Below are positions 14,661 to 21,580 of a stretch of 21,586 bases of DNA, piece by piece. Both the position numbers and the translations under genes were made by a program. The stretch comes from Acidimicrobiales bacterium (lineage in GTDB: Bacteria > Actinomycetota > Acidimicrobiia > Acidimicrobiales > Acidimicrobilacustridaceae). The stretch covers positions 1 through 21,586 of the forward strand of contig JALRFT010000039.1 in NCBI GenBank assembly GCA_023261915.1, given 5' to 3'. The notes below the pieces were generated by a model, which was not told the DNA's origin, did no database searches, and worked only from the letters and a program-made list of their open reading frames with translations. Positions within the stretch are counted from its first letter, which is position 1; each line of letters opens with the position of its first letter.

Positions 14661-15584
14661 GTGAGTTGGAGAAACACACTGGCTGGGCTGGGAAAGGTCC
14701 TAATCGCCGCTGGGGTCGTCCTCCTGCTTTTCGTCGGCTACCAACTCTGGGGCACTGGTCTCGCCACCCGTTCCGCCCAGAACGACCTCAGCACCGAATT
14801 CGACTCCCAGTTACAAGCCGTGGATGAGTTACCCCCGACTGATCCCACCCGCTACGAAGTTGCGGAGTCCACCGTCGCCAATCTCGCTCCCGGTGACCCC
14901 GTCGGTCGGCTCGAGATCCCGGCCATCGGCTTCGACTACGTCGTGGTGGAGGGCGTCACCCTCGATGTCCTTGAAACCGGTCCCGGACGATTCCCCGAGA
15001 CCTCCTTCCCGGGTCAGGCCGGCAACAGCGCCATCGCCGGCCACCGGGCCACCTACGACGCACCATTCAACCTGCTCGACGAACTCGTACCGGGCGACGA
15101 GGTGCGGATCACCACGCTGCAGGGATCGTTCCTCTACGAAGTTCTCCCCCAACCAAACCTGAGCGGCAATCCAGGCGACCCGGCCATCGGTCACTATCTC
15201 GTCGCCCCCACGGCCGTCGAGATCCTCGATGACAAGGGTGACGACCGCTTGACGCTGATGGGCTGCCACCCCCGTTACGGATCGAGTCAACGCATCGTCG
15301 TCGAGGCTCGACTCGTCACCGAACCCGCGCCGACCACCCCGGCACCAGCGGGTGACCGCAACCCGGCGGCGAACGAATTGCTGAAGGGAGAACGGGGCAC
15401 GTGGGGACCAGTGATTGGTTGGTCCGCAGCAGTCGTTGTCGCTGGCCTTGCGGCATGGTGGATCGCCCAACGACGCCGCTGGCAATGGCGACTGGCCATC
15501 TACCTCGTTGCCAGCCCCGTCGTGGGATACCTGCTCTTCCGCTCCTTTGAGGCCATCACGGCCCTCAATCCCGTGGCGTACTGA
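14661..15584 (+). CDS. Sortase, class E-like, with extra C-terminal membrane hairpin
   Basis: Sortases are membrane transpeptidases that attach secreted proteins to the cell wall or to each other. The 307-residue protein has an N-terminal membrane helix (about 9-28) and the catalytic domain with LEIPAIGFDYVVVEGV (84-99). Catalytic residues are His128 in AGHRATY, Cys202 in LTLMGCHPRY and Arg211 in SSQR. The CHP after the cysteine is typical of class E; the residue before Cys is Gly, where TLTTC is common. After a proline-rich spacer (about 221-235) come two further hydrophobic segments (about 248-266 and 276-297), unlike usual class E enzymes with only the N-terminal anchor. No sorting signal is found in the window, so substrates lie elsewhere. 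It ends two bases before the next start, so they form a translationally coupled pair. Confidence 0.88.
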   Translation: MSWRNTLAGLGKVLIAAGVVLLLFVGYQLWGTGLATRSAQNDLSTEFDSQLQAVDELPPTDPTRYEVAESTVANLAPGDPVGRLEIPAIGFDYVVVEGVTLDVLETGPGRFPETSFPGQAGNSAIAGHRATYDAPFNLLDELVPGDEVRITTLQGSFLYEVLPQPNLSGNPGDPAIGHYLVAPTAVEILDDKGDDRLTLMGCHPRYGSSQRIVVEARLVTEPAPTTPAPAGDRNPAANELLKGERGTWGPVIGWSAAVVVAGLAAWWIAQRRRWQWRLAIYLVASPVVGYLLFRSFEAITALNPVAY

Positions 15585-15585
15585 G

Positions 15586-16221
15586 ATGGGGCACGTGTCG
15601 ACCACTGCCCGTCGAATCCGCTGGTCAACAGCAATGGCGCTGAGCCTCGCCCTGGGCGTCGTCGGGCTGGCGTGCGGTGGGGACAACTCCGACGAGCCGG
15701 CGACGACCACCACCTCCACTCCACCGGAGACCACGACGACCACCGAGGCACCCGTTGAGGCCGGTCAGGTCCTCTACGTCTATCGACCCGGGATCGGTGA
15801 CTGCTTCGATCGGCGTCGACTCGACGGCGAGGGCGGCGACACCATCACGCTGCTACTCGACTGTTCCCTCCCCCACACCTACCAGGTCTTCGCCACCTTC
15901 GAATTCGATGACTCAAGGCTTCCGCCGCAAGCCCAGACCGAGTCATCTGGCACCAACCTCGGCGAGGGGGCGACTGCGCTGGTGCCAAGTGGACCACCGG
16001 CGTGGCCGGGTGATGACGCACTCGCCGATGCTGCCCGCCTCTACTGCCCACCGCTGTTCGCCGAGTGGGTCGGGGTCCCCTACCCGATCTCGGACCTCGA
16101 GATCTCGTGGATCCTTCCCGACCAGGTGAGCTGGGATGACGGCAACCGACTGATCGGCTGCACCTTGTGGGACCCGATCAACGAGCGGATGTCAGGCGAC
16201 AGTCGCAACGCCGCCCGCTGA
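15586..16221 (+). CDS. Secreted or lipid-anchored protein, Septum_form-like domain
   Basis: The 211-residue protein has a signal peptide (RRIRW, then a hydrophobic stretch about 15-29) ending in GLACGGD, which resembles a lipobox with an unfavourable Gly at -3. A Thr/Pro/Glu-rich linker follows (about 38-58). The exported domain holds four conserved-looking cysteines in GIGDCFDRR, LLLDCSLPHTYQVFATF, LYCPPLFAEWVG and RLIGCTLWD. The order GDCF, C-x-PH-x-x-x-V-F-A, CxxxFxxYVG-like and C-terminal GCxLW matches the Septum_form family (PF13845) as I remember it, whose role in actinobacterial septation is inferred rather than proven. The ATG at 15586 lies two bases after the sortase stop; a GTG at 15595 is an alternative. 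It has no sorting signal. Confidence 0.72.
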   Translation: MGHVSTTARRIRWSTAMALSLALGVVGLACGGDNSDEPATTTTSTPPETTTTTEAPVEAGQVLYVYRPGIGDCFDRRRLDGEGGDTITLLLDCSLPHTYQVFATFEFDDSRLPPQAQTESSGTNLGEGATALVPSGPPAWPGDDALADAARLYCPPLFAEWVGVPYPISDLEISWILPDQVSWDDGNRLIGCTLWDPINERMSGDSRNAAR

Positions 16222-16229
16222 CGGCCGTC

Positions 16230-16958
16230 CTACTCCCCTGCGAAGTTGGGTGGCCGTCGCTCGCTAAACGCCCGGAGACCCTCGGCCAGATCACGGCTGG
16301 CCCACGCCTCGCTCCAGGCCGCGCGGTAGGTGTCCGAGGTCGCCACGAGACTCTCCGCCTCATTGCAGCCGATCTTGTGGCCAGCAATGGTGAGCGGAGC
16401 GAGCTCGGCCACTGCGGCAGCCCACTCGAGAGCATCGGGGAGGTCGCCGATACGCTGCACGAATCCGGTGCGGTGGGCATCGGCACCGGAGAACGTTTCG
16501 GCGGCGAGCAGCATCGCTCGTGCCGTTCCCTGTCCGGCCATCGACACCAAGCGTTGCACCGTCCATCCGTCCACCATCAGGCCCAGTCGGGCGGCGGGGA
16601 TCCCGAAGGTCGCCGTCGGCGTTGCCACTCGGAGGTCACAGGCGACCGCCAACTGCGTTCCGGCGCCGAGCGCAGCACCATTTACGGCGGCGATGGTCGG
16701 GAACGCGGCGGAACGGAGACCCTCGAGAACTTCGTTGAGTCGCTGCACGAACGCCGGGTCCTCGACCCCCGAAAGATCAGCGCCGGCACAGAAGTGCCCC
16801 TCGGCCCCGGTGAGCACCAACACTCGTGCACCCCCCGACGTGGCCTCGGTCGTTGCAACAATGAGACCCTCGAGGGCATCGGCGTCAAGTGCATTGCGTC
16901 GCTCAGGCCGGTCGATGGTGACGCACAGCACCGTGTCGTGCCATTCGGTTCGTATCAC
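16230..16958 (-). CDS. Crotonase-fold protein, EchA6-like, lacking both catalytic glutamates
   Basis: The 242-residue protein is an enoyl-CoA hydratase/isomerase superfamily member: IDRPERRNALDADAL (15-29), the CoA/oxyanion-hole loop EGHFCAGADLSG (53-64) and NGAALGAGTQLAVACDLRVA (93-112). The positions of the two catalytic glutamates of rat mitochondrial crotonase (Glu144, Glu164) are Gln102 and Ala122, so a normal hydratase reaction is unlikely. The pattern GAGxQLAxxCDLRV, then LDNW-like MVDGW, RARAMLLAAE, the LAPL helix and a RRPPNFAGE end closely resembles M. tuberculosis EchA6, a non-catalytic acyl-CoA-binding protein linked to fatty acid delivery for mycolate synthesis. The same job here is inference. 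GTG at 16958 follows the upstream crotonase stop by one base, with AGGGG upstream. Confidence 0.88.
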   Translation of the reverse strand: MIRTEWHDTVLCVTIDRPERRNALDADALEGLIVATTEATSGGARVLVLTGAEGHFCAGADLSGVEDPAFVQRLNEVLEGLRSAAFPTIAAVNGAALGAGTQLAVACDLRVATPTATFGIPAARLGLMVDGWTVQRLVSMAGQGTARAMLLAAETFSGADAHRTGFVQRIGDLPDALEWAAAVAELAPLTIAGHKIGCNEAESLVATSDTYRAAWSEAWASRDLAEGLRAFSERRPPNFAGE

Positions 16959-16959
16959 C

Positions 16960-17766
16960 TCAGCCCCTCTCTTCACGCTGCCAGCTCGGCGGCCGCTTCT
17001 CGCGGAACGCAGCAATGCCCTCCGCGGCCTCCTCGCCCTCGGCGACCTCGCCAAGGAGCACGTGCAAACGCGCGAGTGCCTCCGATGAGGTGAGGTCGAG
17101 CGTCTCGTAGAACGAGGTGCGACCAATACGCATGGCCCCTGGCGGCTTGGCGGCCAGCGTGGTGGCCACTCGAACGACCGTGTCATCAAGGTCGGCAGCA
17201 GGAACAACCTCGTTGACGAAACCAAGAGAGCGGGCCTCGTCGGCCCCAACCCGGCGACCGGTCATCATCAACTCCAATGCCCGTTTCGGTGGCATGGAGC
17301 GAATGAGGGGGACGGTAATCATGAACGGCCACAGACCAACGTCGATCTCGGGTGTCCCAAACACGGCGTCATCGGTGGCGACGACGAGATCACACGACAG
17401 TGCCAGGCCCATGCCCCCGGCAAGGGCAAAACCGCGCACCGCCGCAATCGTTGGTTTGCCGAGTGACCACAGGTCCTCAAAGAGCCGGGCAAGTTGACCC
17501 CGCGCTTCATGCAGCGCAACGGGGTCCCCCCCAGCCATCCCACCGAGATCCACTCCCGAGCAGAAGGCCCGCTCTCCGGTTCCACTCAGCACGACCACCC
17601 GAACCTCGGGATCGGCCCCTGCCGCAGCGAGACACGCACGCATGGCCGCCACCACATCCCACGTCAGCGCATTGCGCTGCTCGGGACGATTGATGGTGAT
17701 GCGGGCGGTCTGACCATCAACCTCGTAGCGCAGCTGGTCACCCACGGCATCGCGTGTGGAGGACAT
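16960..17766 (-). CDS. Enoyl-CoA hydratase/isomerase family protein
   Basis: The 268-residue crotonase-fold protein has INRPEQRNALTWDVV (25-39), the oxyanion-hole loop GERAFCSGVDLGGM (64-77), GFALAGGMGLALSCDLVVA (112-130), and FGTPEIDVGLWPFMITVPL (136-154). The second catalytic glutamate is kept (Glu140 in TPEI), but the first, usually in GGxCELA, is Gly120. Such one-glutamate members include isomerases and other acyl-CoA enzymes, so the reaction cannot be fixed. C-terminal helices carry the usual EGIAAFREKRPPSW end. The ATG at 17766 has a -10-like TAGGGT eight bases upstream, suggesting a near-leaderless transcript. It is the first gene of a two-crotonase unit; the next starts one base after its stop. 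Confidence 0.88.
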   Translation of the reverse strand: MSSTRDAVGDQLRYEVDGQTARITINRPEQRNALTWDVVAAMRACLAAAGADPEVRVVVLSGTGERAFCSGVDLGGMAGGDPVALHEARGQLARLFEDLWSLGKPTIAAVRGFALAGGMGLALSCDLVVATDDAVFGTPEIDVGLWPFMITVPLIRSMPPKRALELMMTGRRVGADEARSLGFVNEVVPAADLDDTVVRVATTLAAKPPGAMRIGRTSFYETLDLTSSEALARLHVLLGEVAEGEEAAEGIAAFREKRPPSWQREERG

Positions 17767-17774
17767 GGTTGACG

Positions 17775-17780
17775 ACCCTA
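17775..17780 (-). promoter_or_regulatory. -10 box of the crotonase pair
   Basis: Minus-strand TAGGGT (17780-17775) lies eight bases before the ATG at 17766, giving an expected transcript start one or two bases before the start codon. It is identical to the hexamer before the sortase gene. No clear -35 box is visible. Confidence 0.45.
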
Positions 17781-17840
17781 CCCGGCCTCACGGTTGTTGC
17801 GGGCGACGGCAGGGTCCACCAGCAGAACGATTGACCCCCT

Positions 17841-17846
17841 TAGCCT
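17841..17846 (+). promoter_or_regulatory. -10 box of the small membrane protein gene; leaderless architecture
   Basis: TAGCCT is followed by six bases (TGAGAC) and the ATG at 17853, predicting transcription from the start codon itself. A TTGACC at 17831 is too close to be the matching -35 box. The 86-base region is shared with the divergent crotonase promoter. Confidence 0.48.
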
Positions 17847-17852
17847 TGAGAC

Positions 17853-18182
17853 ATGCAGACCATCCTGCAGTCCAACGAACCTCAGGCCTGGTTGTTGAGC
17901 CTGCTCGTCATCGCCACCGCAATCGCCGGGATCGCCACTGCCGTGTGCGCCATCGCCGTCGGGATCGAACGTCTCCGACCAGTCGATCACTCTCGACCGA
18001 GCGCTGGGGGTCATCGTGGGATGCCGACGTCGCTACCCGTCGGGGCCAGCACTGCCCTCGCCGCCATCACCGAGCTGCGACCCGATCCACGCAACGTCGT
18101 CGTCACCCACCGCGACCCCACCGGCGAGGTGCGCCTCCAGCCTCTGGTCGGGCTGGGCCGCGACGTCCCTCGCACCGCCTGA
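17853..18182 (+). CDS. Small membrane-anchored protein, unknown function
   Basis: The 109-residue product has a short polar N-terminus, one hydrophobic helix (about 13-37, LLSLLVIATAIAGIATAVCAIAVG), then a positively charged, probably cytosolic region that ends in a small strand-rich segment with RNVVVTHRDPTGEVRLQPLVGLG (about 85-106). I do not recognise a family. The reading frame is supported by the leaderless promoter geometry and by GC-rich third codon positions. It lies 43 bases before a second small membrane protein on the same strand, so the two may belong together. The alternative is that the protein is lineage-specific and only known as hypothetical. Confidence 0.6.
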   Translation: MQTILQSNEPQAWLLSLLVIATAIAGIATAVCAIAVGIERLRPVDHSRPSAGGHRGMPTSLPVGASTALAAITELRPDPRNVVVTHRDPTGEVRLQPLVGLGRDVPRTA

Positions 18183-18225
18183 GCACGAGTACCTCCCGAC
18201 GCCGCCCATGAGGCAGGCTGGACGG

Positions 18226-18498
18226 GTGGACGCTGCCGAACAGCCATCGGATGACCCCGTCATCGAACAACGTCGGCGCATTGCCGCCTACACCCAGCTC
18301 GGTCAGCGAATCGGATACCTGCTCTACCTGCTGGCCGCCATCGGGTTCTTCGTCGGTCTTGCCACCGGCTACTCGTCGTGGCTCGTGACCGCCATCTGGG
18401 CTCTCTTGATCGCCGGATCCGTTGTCCTGGCCCCCGCCATCGTGCTGGCCTACGCCGTCAAGGCTGCGGACCGGGCCGACCGGGAGAACGACTGGTAG
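18226..18498 (+). CDS. Small two-helix membrane protein, unknown function
   Basis: The 90-residue protein has a hydrophilic N-terminus with EQRRRIAAYTQLGQRIG (about 13-29), two membrane helices (about 30-47 and 52-74) and a charged tail AVKAADRADRENDW. Short proteins of this plan occur in other Actinobacteria as conserved hypotheticals, as I remember, but I know no function. GTG at 18226 is chosen because CAGGCT (18214-18219) lies six bases upstream, repeating the leaderless geometry seen elsewhere, though with a poorer -10. An ATG at 18208 would add six residues (MRQAGR) and cannot be excluded. It is followed by 106 bases before the alcohol dehydrogenase gene. Confidence 0.65.
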   Translation: MDAAEQPSDDPVIEQRRRIAAYTQLGQRIGYLLYLLAAIGFFVGLATGYSSWLVTAIWALLIAGSVVLAPAIVLAYAVKAADRADRENDW

Positions 18499-18604
18499 CC
18501 CCAGCAATCGGCTGGACCGACTGCCGTTGCGGCACGGCCCCGGTAGAAGGGCCATACTGCGAGGGCGGAATTCCCGCTGCGCCGCACCCGAGGAGGGGAC
18601 AACC

Positions 18605-19711
18605 ATGGCCAAGGCCGCAGTGCTGTTCGAAACCAACGCACCACTCGAGATCCGTGACGACGTCGAGGTCGCCGACCCCGCCCCCGGCGAGGTGCGGGTC
18701 CGCACCGGTGCCTCCGGCGTGTGCCACTCCGACCTTTCGGTTGCCAACGGCACCATTCCGCTCCCCGCTCCGATCGTGCTGGGACACGAGGGTGCCGGCA
18801 TCGTCGAGGCGGTGGGAGAGGGTGTGACCACCATCGCCCCCGGTGACAAGGTCGTCGTGTCGTGGGTTCCACAGTGTGGTGAGTGCTACATGTGCAACCA
18901 CGGCCAGCCCTACCTGTGTGAGAAGAACGCCATGGCCGCCCTCGCCGGGCTGCTTGACGGCACCACCCGCCTCAGCTCGCAAGGCACCGCGCTTCACCAG
19001 ATGGGCATGGCGGGCTCGTTCAGCGACACCATGATCATCCCGGAGATCTCGGCCGTGAAGATCGACGCCGACATCTCTCTCGACGTCGCTGCGCTCATCG
19101 GCTGCGGTGTGCTGACCGGTGTCGGTGCTGCCGTCAACACTGCTGCCATCCAGCCCGGGGACACCGTCGCCGTCATTGGTTGCGGAGGTGTCGGGCTCAA
19201 CGTCATCCAGGGCGCGCGTATCGCCGGCGCCGGCGAGATCATCGCCATCGACATGATGCCCAACAAACTTGAGCTCGCCGAGCAGTTCGGTGCCACCACC
19301 CTCGTCAAGGCTGACGAGACCGACCCCGTGATGGCCGCCATGGCCAACGGTCGCGGGGCCGACGTCGCCTTTGAGGTCATCGGTCTTGGTGCGACCATGG
19401 AACAGGCCATCAACATGGTCCGGCCCGGTGGCGAGGTCGTGCTCGTCGGTGTGCCCCGCATGGACGTGTTCCTCAACCTCAATGCGGCGTTCACGTTCCT
19501 GTACATGGCCAAGACGGTCAAGGGCTGTTGGTATGGGTCGGCGGACGTACGCCGTGACGTCCCCCGCCTGCTCTCGCATTATCGGGCGGGCGAACTCAAG
19601 CTCGACGAGCTGATCAGCCGTCGCATCGAACTCGAGGACGTCAACGAGGCATTCGCGGCCATGGAGGCCGGCGAGGTCGCCCGCTCGGTCATCAACTACG
19701 GCATCGAGTGA
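18605..19711 (+). CDS. Zinc-dependent alcohol dehydrogenase (MDR superfamily)
   Basis: The 368-residue enzyme is a medium-chain dehydrogenase that oxidises alcohols or reduces aldehydes with a nicotinamide cofactor. Catalytic zinc ligands are Cys40 (in GVCHSDL), His61 with Glu62 (LGHEGAG) and Cys167 (ALIGCGVLTG). Structural zinc ligands are Cys91, Cys94, Cys97 and Cys105 (QCGECYMCNHGQPYLC). The nucleotide loop GCGGVG (192-197) is followed by Asp216 in IIAIDMMPNK, favouring NAD(H). The long loop (about 110-135) and GVGAAVNTA resemble class III/formaldehyde-type and mycobacterial NDMA-dependent enzymes; the substrate is not determined. ATG at 18605 has AGGAGG (18591-18596) eight bases upstream, so unlike several neighbours it has a normal leader. 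It overlaps the TetR gene by four bases. Confidence 0.93.
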   Translation: MAKAAVLFETNAPLEIRDDVEVADPAPGEVRVRTGASGVCHSDLSVANGTIPLPAPIVLGHEGAGIVEAVGEGVTTIAPGDKVVVSWVPQCGECYMCNHGQPYLCEKNAMAALAGLLDGTTRLSSQGTALHQMGMAGSFSDTMIIPEISAVKIDADISLDVAALIGCGVLTGVGAAVNTAAIQPGDTVAVIGCGGVGLNVIQGARIAGAGEIIAIDMMPNKLELAEQFGATTLVKADETDPVMAAMANGRGADVAFEVIGLGATMEQAINMVRPGGEVVLVGVPRMDVFLNLNAAFTFLYMAKTVKGCWYGSADVRRDVPRLLSHYRAGELKLDELISRRIELEDVNEAFAAMEAGEVARSVINYGIE

Positions 19712-20301
19712 CAAACCCCCGACTCCCGGCTGCCGAACGCCGGCGGCAGCTCCTCGACTCTGCCGTGGTCGTCTTCGCCTCTGAAGGCTTCCACCAGACG
19801 TCGATGAACGACGTGGCATCGGCTGCCGGGGTCACCAAACCCGTGCTCTACCAGCACTTCGGATCCAAGCATGACCTCTACCGCGAGTTGTTGCGGGATG
19901 TCGGCGACCAACTCCGGGAGCGGGTGGCCAAGGCGGCGGCCGAAGGTGGGCTCCCCCGGCGTCAGGTGGAGCAGGGCTTCGCCGCCTATTTCCAATGGGT
20001 CGGGTCCCACACCGATGGTTTCGCCGTTCTGTTCGCCGGTGAGACACGTCGCGATCCGGTGTTCGCCGCCGAAGCCGAGCGGGTGGAGCGAGATATTGCC
20101 GACACCATTGCTGCGCTGATCGACGTCGAAGGACTGAGTGCCGAGCAGCGCCGCCTGCTCGCCTTCGGCATCGTCGGCATGGCCGAGACCACGGCACGAC
20201 ACTGGCTGGCCGGTGACACGGTGATCGGACCTGCTGACCTCGCCCAACAGGTGTCGGCGCTGGCGTGGGCCGGGCTGCGGGGCCTGCGACCCACCACCTG
20301 A
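19708..20301 (+). CDS. TetR-family transcriptional regulator
   Basis: The 197-residue protein has an N-terminal TetR DNA-binding domain (about 8-56): RRRQLLDSAVVVFASEGFHQTSMNDVASAAGVTKPVLYQHFGSK-type order with the recognition helix around VTKPVLYQHF (42-51). A helical ligand-binding domain follows (about 60-195). The GTG at 19708 overlaps the alcohol dehydrogenase stop (GTGA), so both are on one transcript and the regulator may respond to a substrate or product of that enzyme or to acyl-CoA. The ligand is unknown. A palindrome at 20349-20367 downstream is a candidate binding site. Confidence 0.9.
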   Translation: MTNPRLPAAERRRQLLDSAVVVFASEGFHQTSMNDVASAAGVTKPVLYQHFGSKHDLYRELLRDVGDQLRERVAKAAAEGGLPRRQVEQGFAAYFQWVGSHTDGFAVLFAGETRRDPVFAAEAERVERDIADTIAALIDVEGLSAEQRRLLAFGIVGMAETTARHWLAGDTVIGPADLAQQVSALAWAGLRGLRPTT

Positions 20302-20506
20302 CCAAGACGTCGGTCGGGTTACAACTGGCGCGCAAGCTGATAACAGACGTTGTGTTGGTCACACAACCCCGGCACCCTCGGGACTCCACGACAGCACGTA
20401 CCAGTCCCGAAGCCCTCCCCGACGCCATCCACGGCGCCGGTGCGTCGGGCAGGCGCAGCGGTTGCGTCTGGCCGTGGTGGGCGTCCCGACCTCGTCGAGG
20501 CGACCA
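20302..20506. other. Gap between the TetR gene and the RodZ-tail-like gene
   Basis: This 205-base stretch holds no gene I can support. It contains an AT-richer first half with TTACAA (20319-20324) and TAACAG (20341-20346) spaced by 16 bases as a weak promoter candidate, the perfect palindrome listed separately, and a longer inverted repeat GGGACT (20380-20385) / AGTCCC (20403-20408). A minus-strand open frame reads through it but has poor codon composition and no start signal. No tRNA, SRP RNA or other known RNA fold is recognised. Confidence 0.5.
20349..20367. promoter_or_regulatory. Perfect palindrome, operator candidate
   Basis: GTTGTGT (20349-20355) and ACACAAC (20361-20367) are perfect 7-base arms around TGGTC, 48 bases after the TetR stop. 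The AT-rich arms and 19-base length suit a TetR-type operator better than a terminator stem in this GC-rich genome. If the weak promoter at 20319-20346 is real, the palindrome sits at its start point. Confidence 0.4.
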
Positions 20507-21550
20507 ATGCTCACACTGTCGTTCCTGCTCCTCACCCTCCTCGTCATCGGTGGCACCGCCCTCGCTGCCCGGTGGCGGGCGCCTGAACTCGATGCCCGAG
20601 AGTTGTCCCGACGGTGTCGGACGCTCAACACGCTCGCCACCATCGTGGAGCGGCAAGCGTCTGAACCGGCCACCCCCCTAGCGAATCCGTCGTTGCCCTC
20701 GTCGAATGGGGTCGTGGTTCTCGGACCTGCTGCCGGAGTCACTCCGGGCGTTCCCCCGATTCCTGAGACGCCCCCACCGGTGCGCGCCGCTCAGATTTCA
20801 TCCGTTCCCCTCAGTGTCGACGTTACGCACGATCGTCGACGCCCAGTCCTCAGGGCCGATCCCATTGACGTCGTGCGGGTCGCCAGCGACGATCTGCCAC
20901 CCGACCCGCTCACGCTCGACGAAGGCAGAGCCGACTCACCCCTCGACCCGCTTCCCCCTGCGGCCAAACTTGGTCGGTCCGGCCTCCGGTCTCATCACGC
21001 CAGCGTGGTGGGGCGGCTCCCCCAACCCCAGGGCATGCGACGGAACTTCCCCGCCAGCGACCGTCACGACGTCCGGCGGCGGATTCTGGCCGCAGCTGCG
21101 ATCATCGTGGCACTCGCAAGCGTCGCCATCGCCCTTGAATTGCGGCGCCCGGGTACGAATGCACCGGTGATCACCGAGGAACTGTTAACCGGGTCGGAGG
21201 TAGCGGCCGCGTCGACCGACGCGTCAACACCTCCGACCGACGCCACGCCGGCCCCAACAACCCCACTGGCCCCGACTGCGGTCAACGGTGACGAGGTCGG
21301 ATTTGCGGTCCTCCCCCCGTTCACCCTCGACCTTGCGGCCGATCAACCCTCGTGGGTACGAGTGACGTCCGTTGATGGGACCGTGCTCGCCGAACAGACA
21401 CTCCAACCCGGAGGCAGCACTCAAGTTGCTGCCGCCGGGCCGGTCACCGTCCGCACCGGAAATCCGGCCGGTCTGGCGGTGAGCGCCAATGGTCGGCTGC
21501 TGGACCACCCCCGCCTACCCGGCCAGCCCCTCACCCTGGCCGTGGGCTGA
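20507..21550 (+). CDS. Two-helix membrane protein with RodZ-tail-like C-terminal domain
   Basis: The 347-residue protein begins with a membrane helix (about 3-21), followed by a proline-rich, low-complexity middle part (about 50-185). A basic RHDVRRR and second membrane helix come next (about 193-212), then an Ala/Thr/Pro-rich linker (about 235-258). The C-terminal beta-rich domain (about 270-347) has SWVRVTSVDGTVLAEQTLQPGGS and PVTVRTGNPAGLAVSANGRLL, the pattern of the DUF4115 domain at the exported end of RodZ cell-shape proteins. RodZ itself has an N-terminal helix-turn-helix that is absent here. The ATG at 20507 is preceded by GAGG at a good spacing; an in-frame TTG at 20462 would add 15 non-hydrophobic residues. 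A role at the cell envelope is likely; the match to DUF4115 is by memory. Confidence 0.7.
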   Translation: MLTLSFLLLTLLVIGGTALAARWRAPELDARELSRRCRTLNTLATIVERQASEPATPLANPSLPSSNGVVVLGPAAGVTPGVPPIPETPPPVRAAQISSVPLSVDVTHDRRRPVLRADPIDVVRVASDDLPPDPLTLDEGRADSPLDPLPPAAKLGRSGLRSHHASVVGRLPQPQGMRRNFPASDRHDVRRRILAAAAIIVALASVAIALELRRPGTNAPVITEELLTGSEVAAASTDASTPPTDATPAPTTPLAPTAVNGDEVGFAVLPPFTLDLAADQPSWVRVTSVDGTVLAEQTLQPGGSTQVAAAGPVTVRTGNPAGLAVSANGRLLDHPRLPGQPLTLAVG

Positions 21551-21566
21551 CTCCAAAGGTCTTCAG

Positions 21567-21580
21567 GAGGCTCGGGCCTC
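21567..21580 (+). terminator. Short hairpin after the last gene
   Basis: GAGGC (21567-21571) and GCCTC (21576-21580) form a 5-base stem with a TCGG loop, 16 bases after the stop. The same bases contain AGGAGG (21565-21570), so they could instead be the ribosome binding site of a gene starting just beyond the window. Confidence 0.35.

Noticed and set aside
15646..15684. Certain lipoprotein call for the Septum_form-like protein
   Set aside because: The sequence VVGLAC has Gly at -3, which is poor for signal peptidase II. A lipid anchor remains possible but is not claimed.
17831..17846. TTGACC with TAGCCT as a full -35/-10 promoter
   Set aside because: The boxes are only four bases apart; only the TAGCCT is kept as a -10 box.
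18458..19819. Long open frame of about 450 codons antisense to the alcohol dehydrogenase
   Set aside because: Codon-position bias in GC-rich DNA opens long antisense frames. The plus-strand frame has zinc and NAD motifs; the antisense product has no recognisable domain and is rich in His, Gly and Asp.
20359..20742. Minus-strand open frame ending in RDWYVLSWSPEGAGVV
   Set aside because: The end looks protein-like, but the frame overlaps the RodZ-tail-like gene, is Arg-rich, lacks GC bias at third positions and has no start signal.
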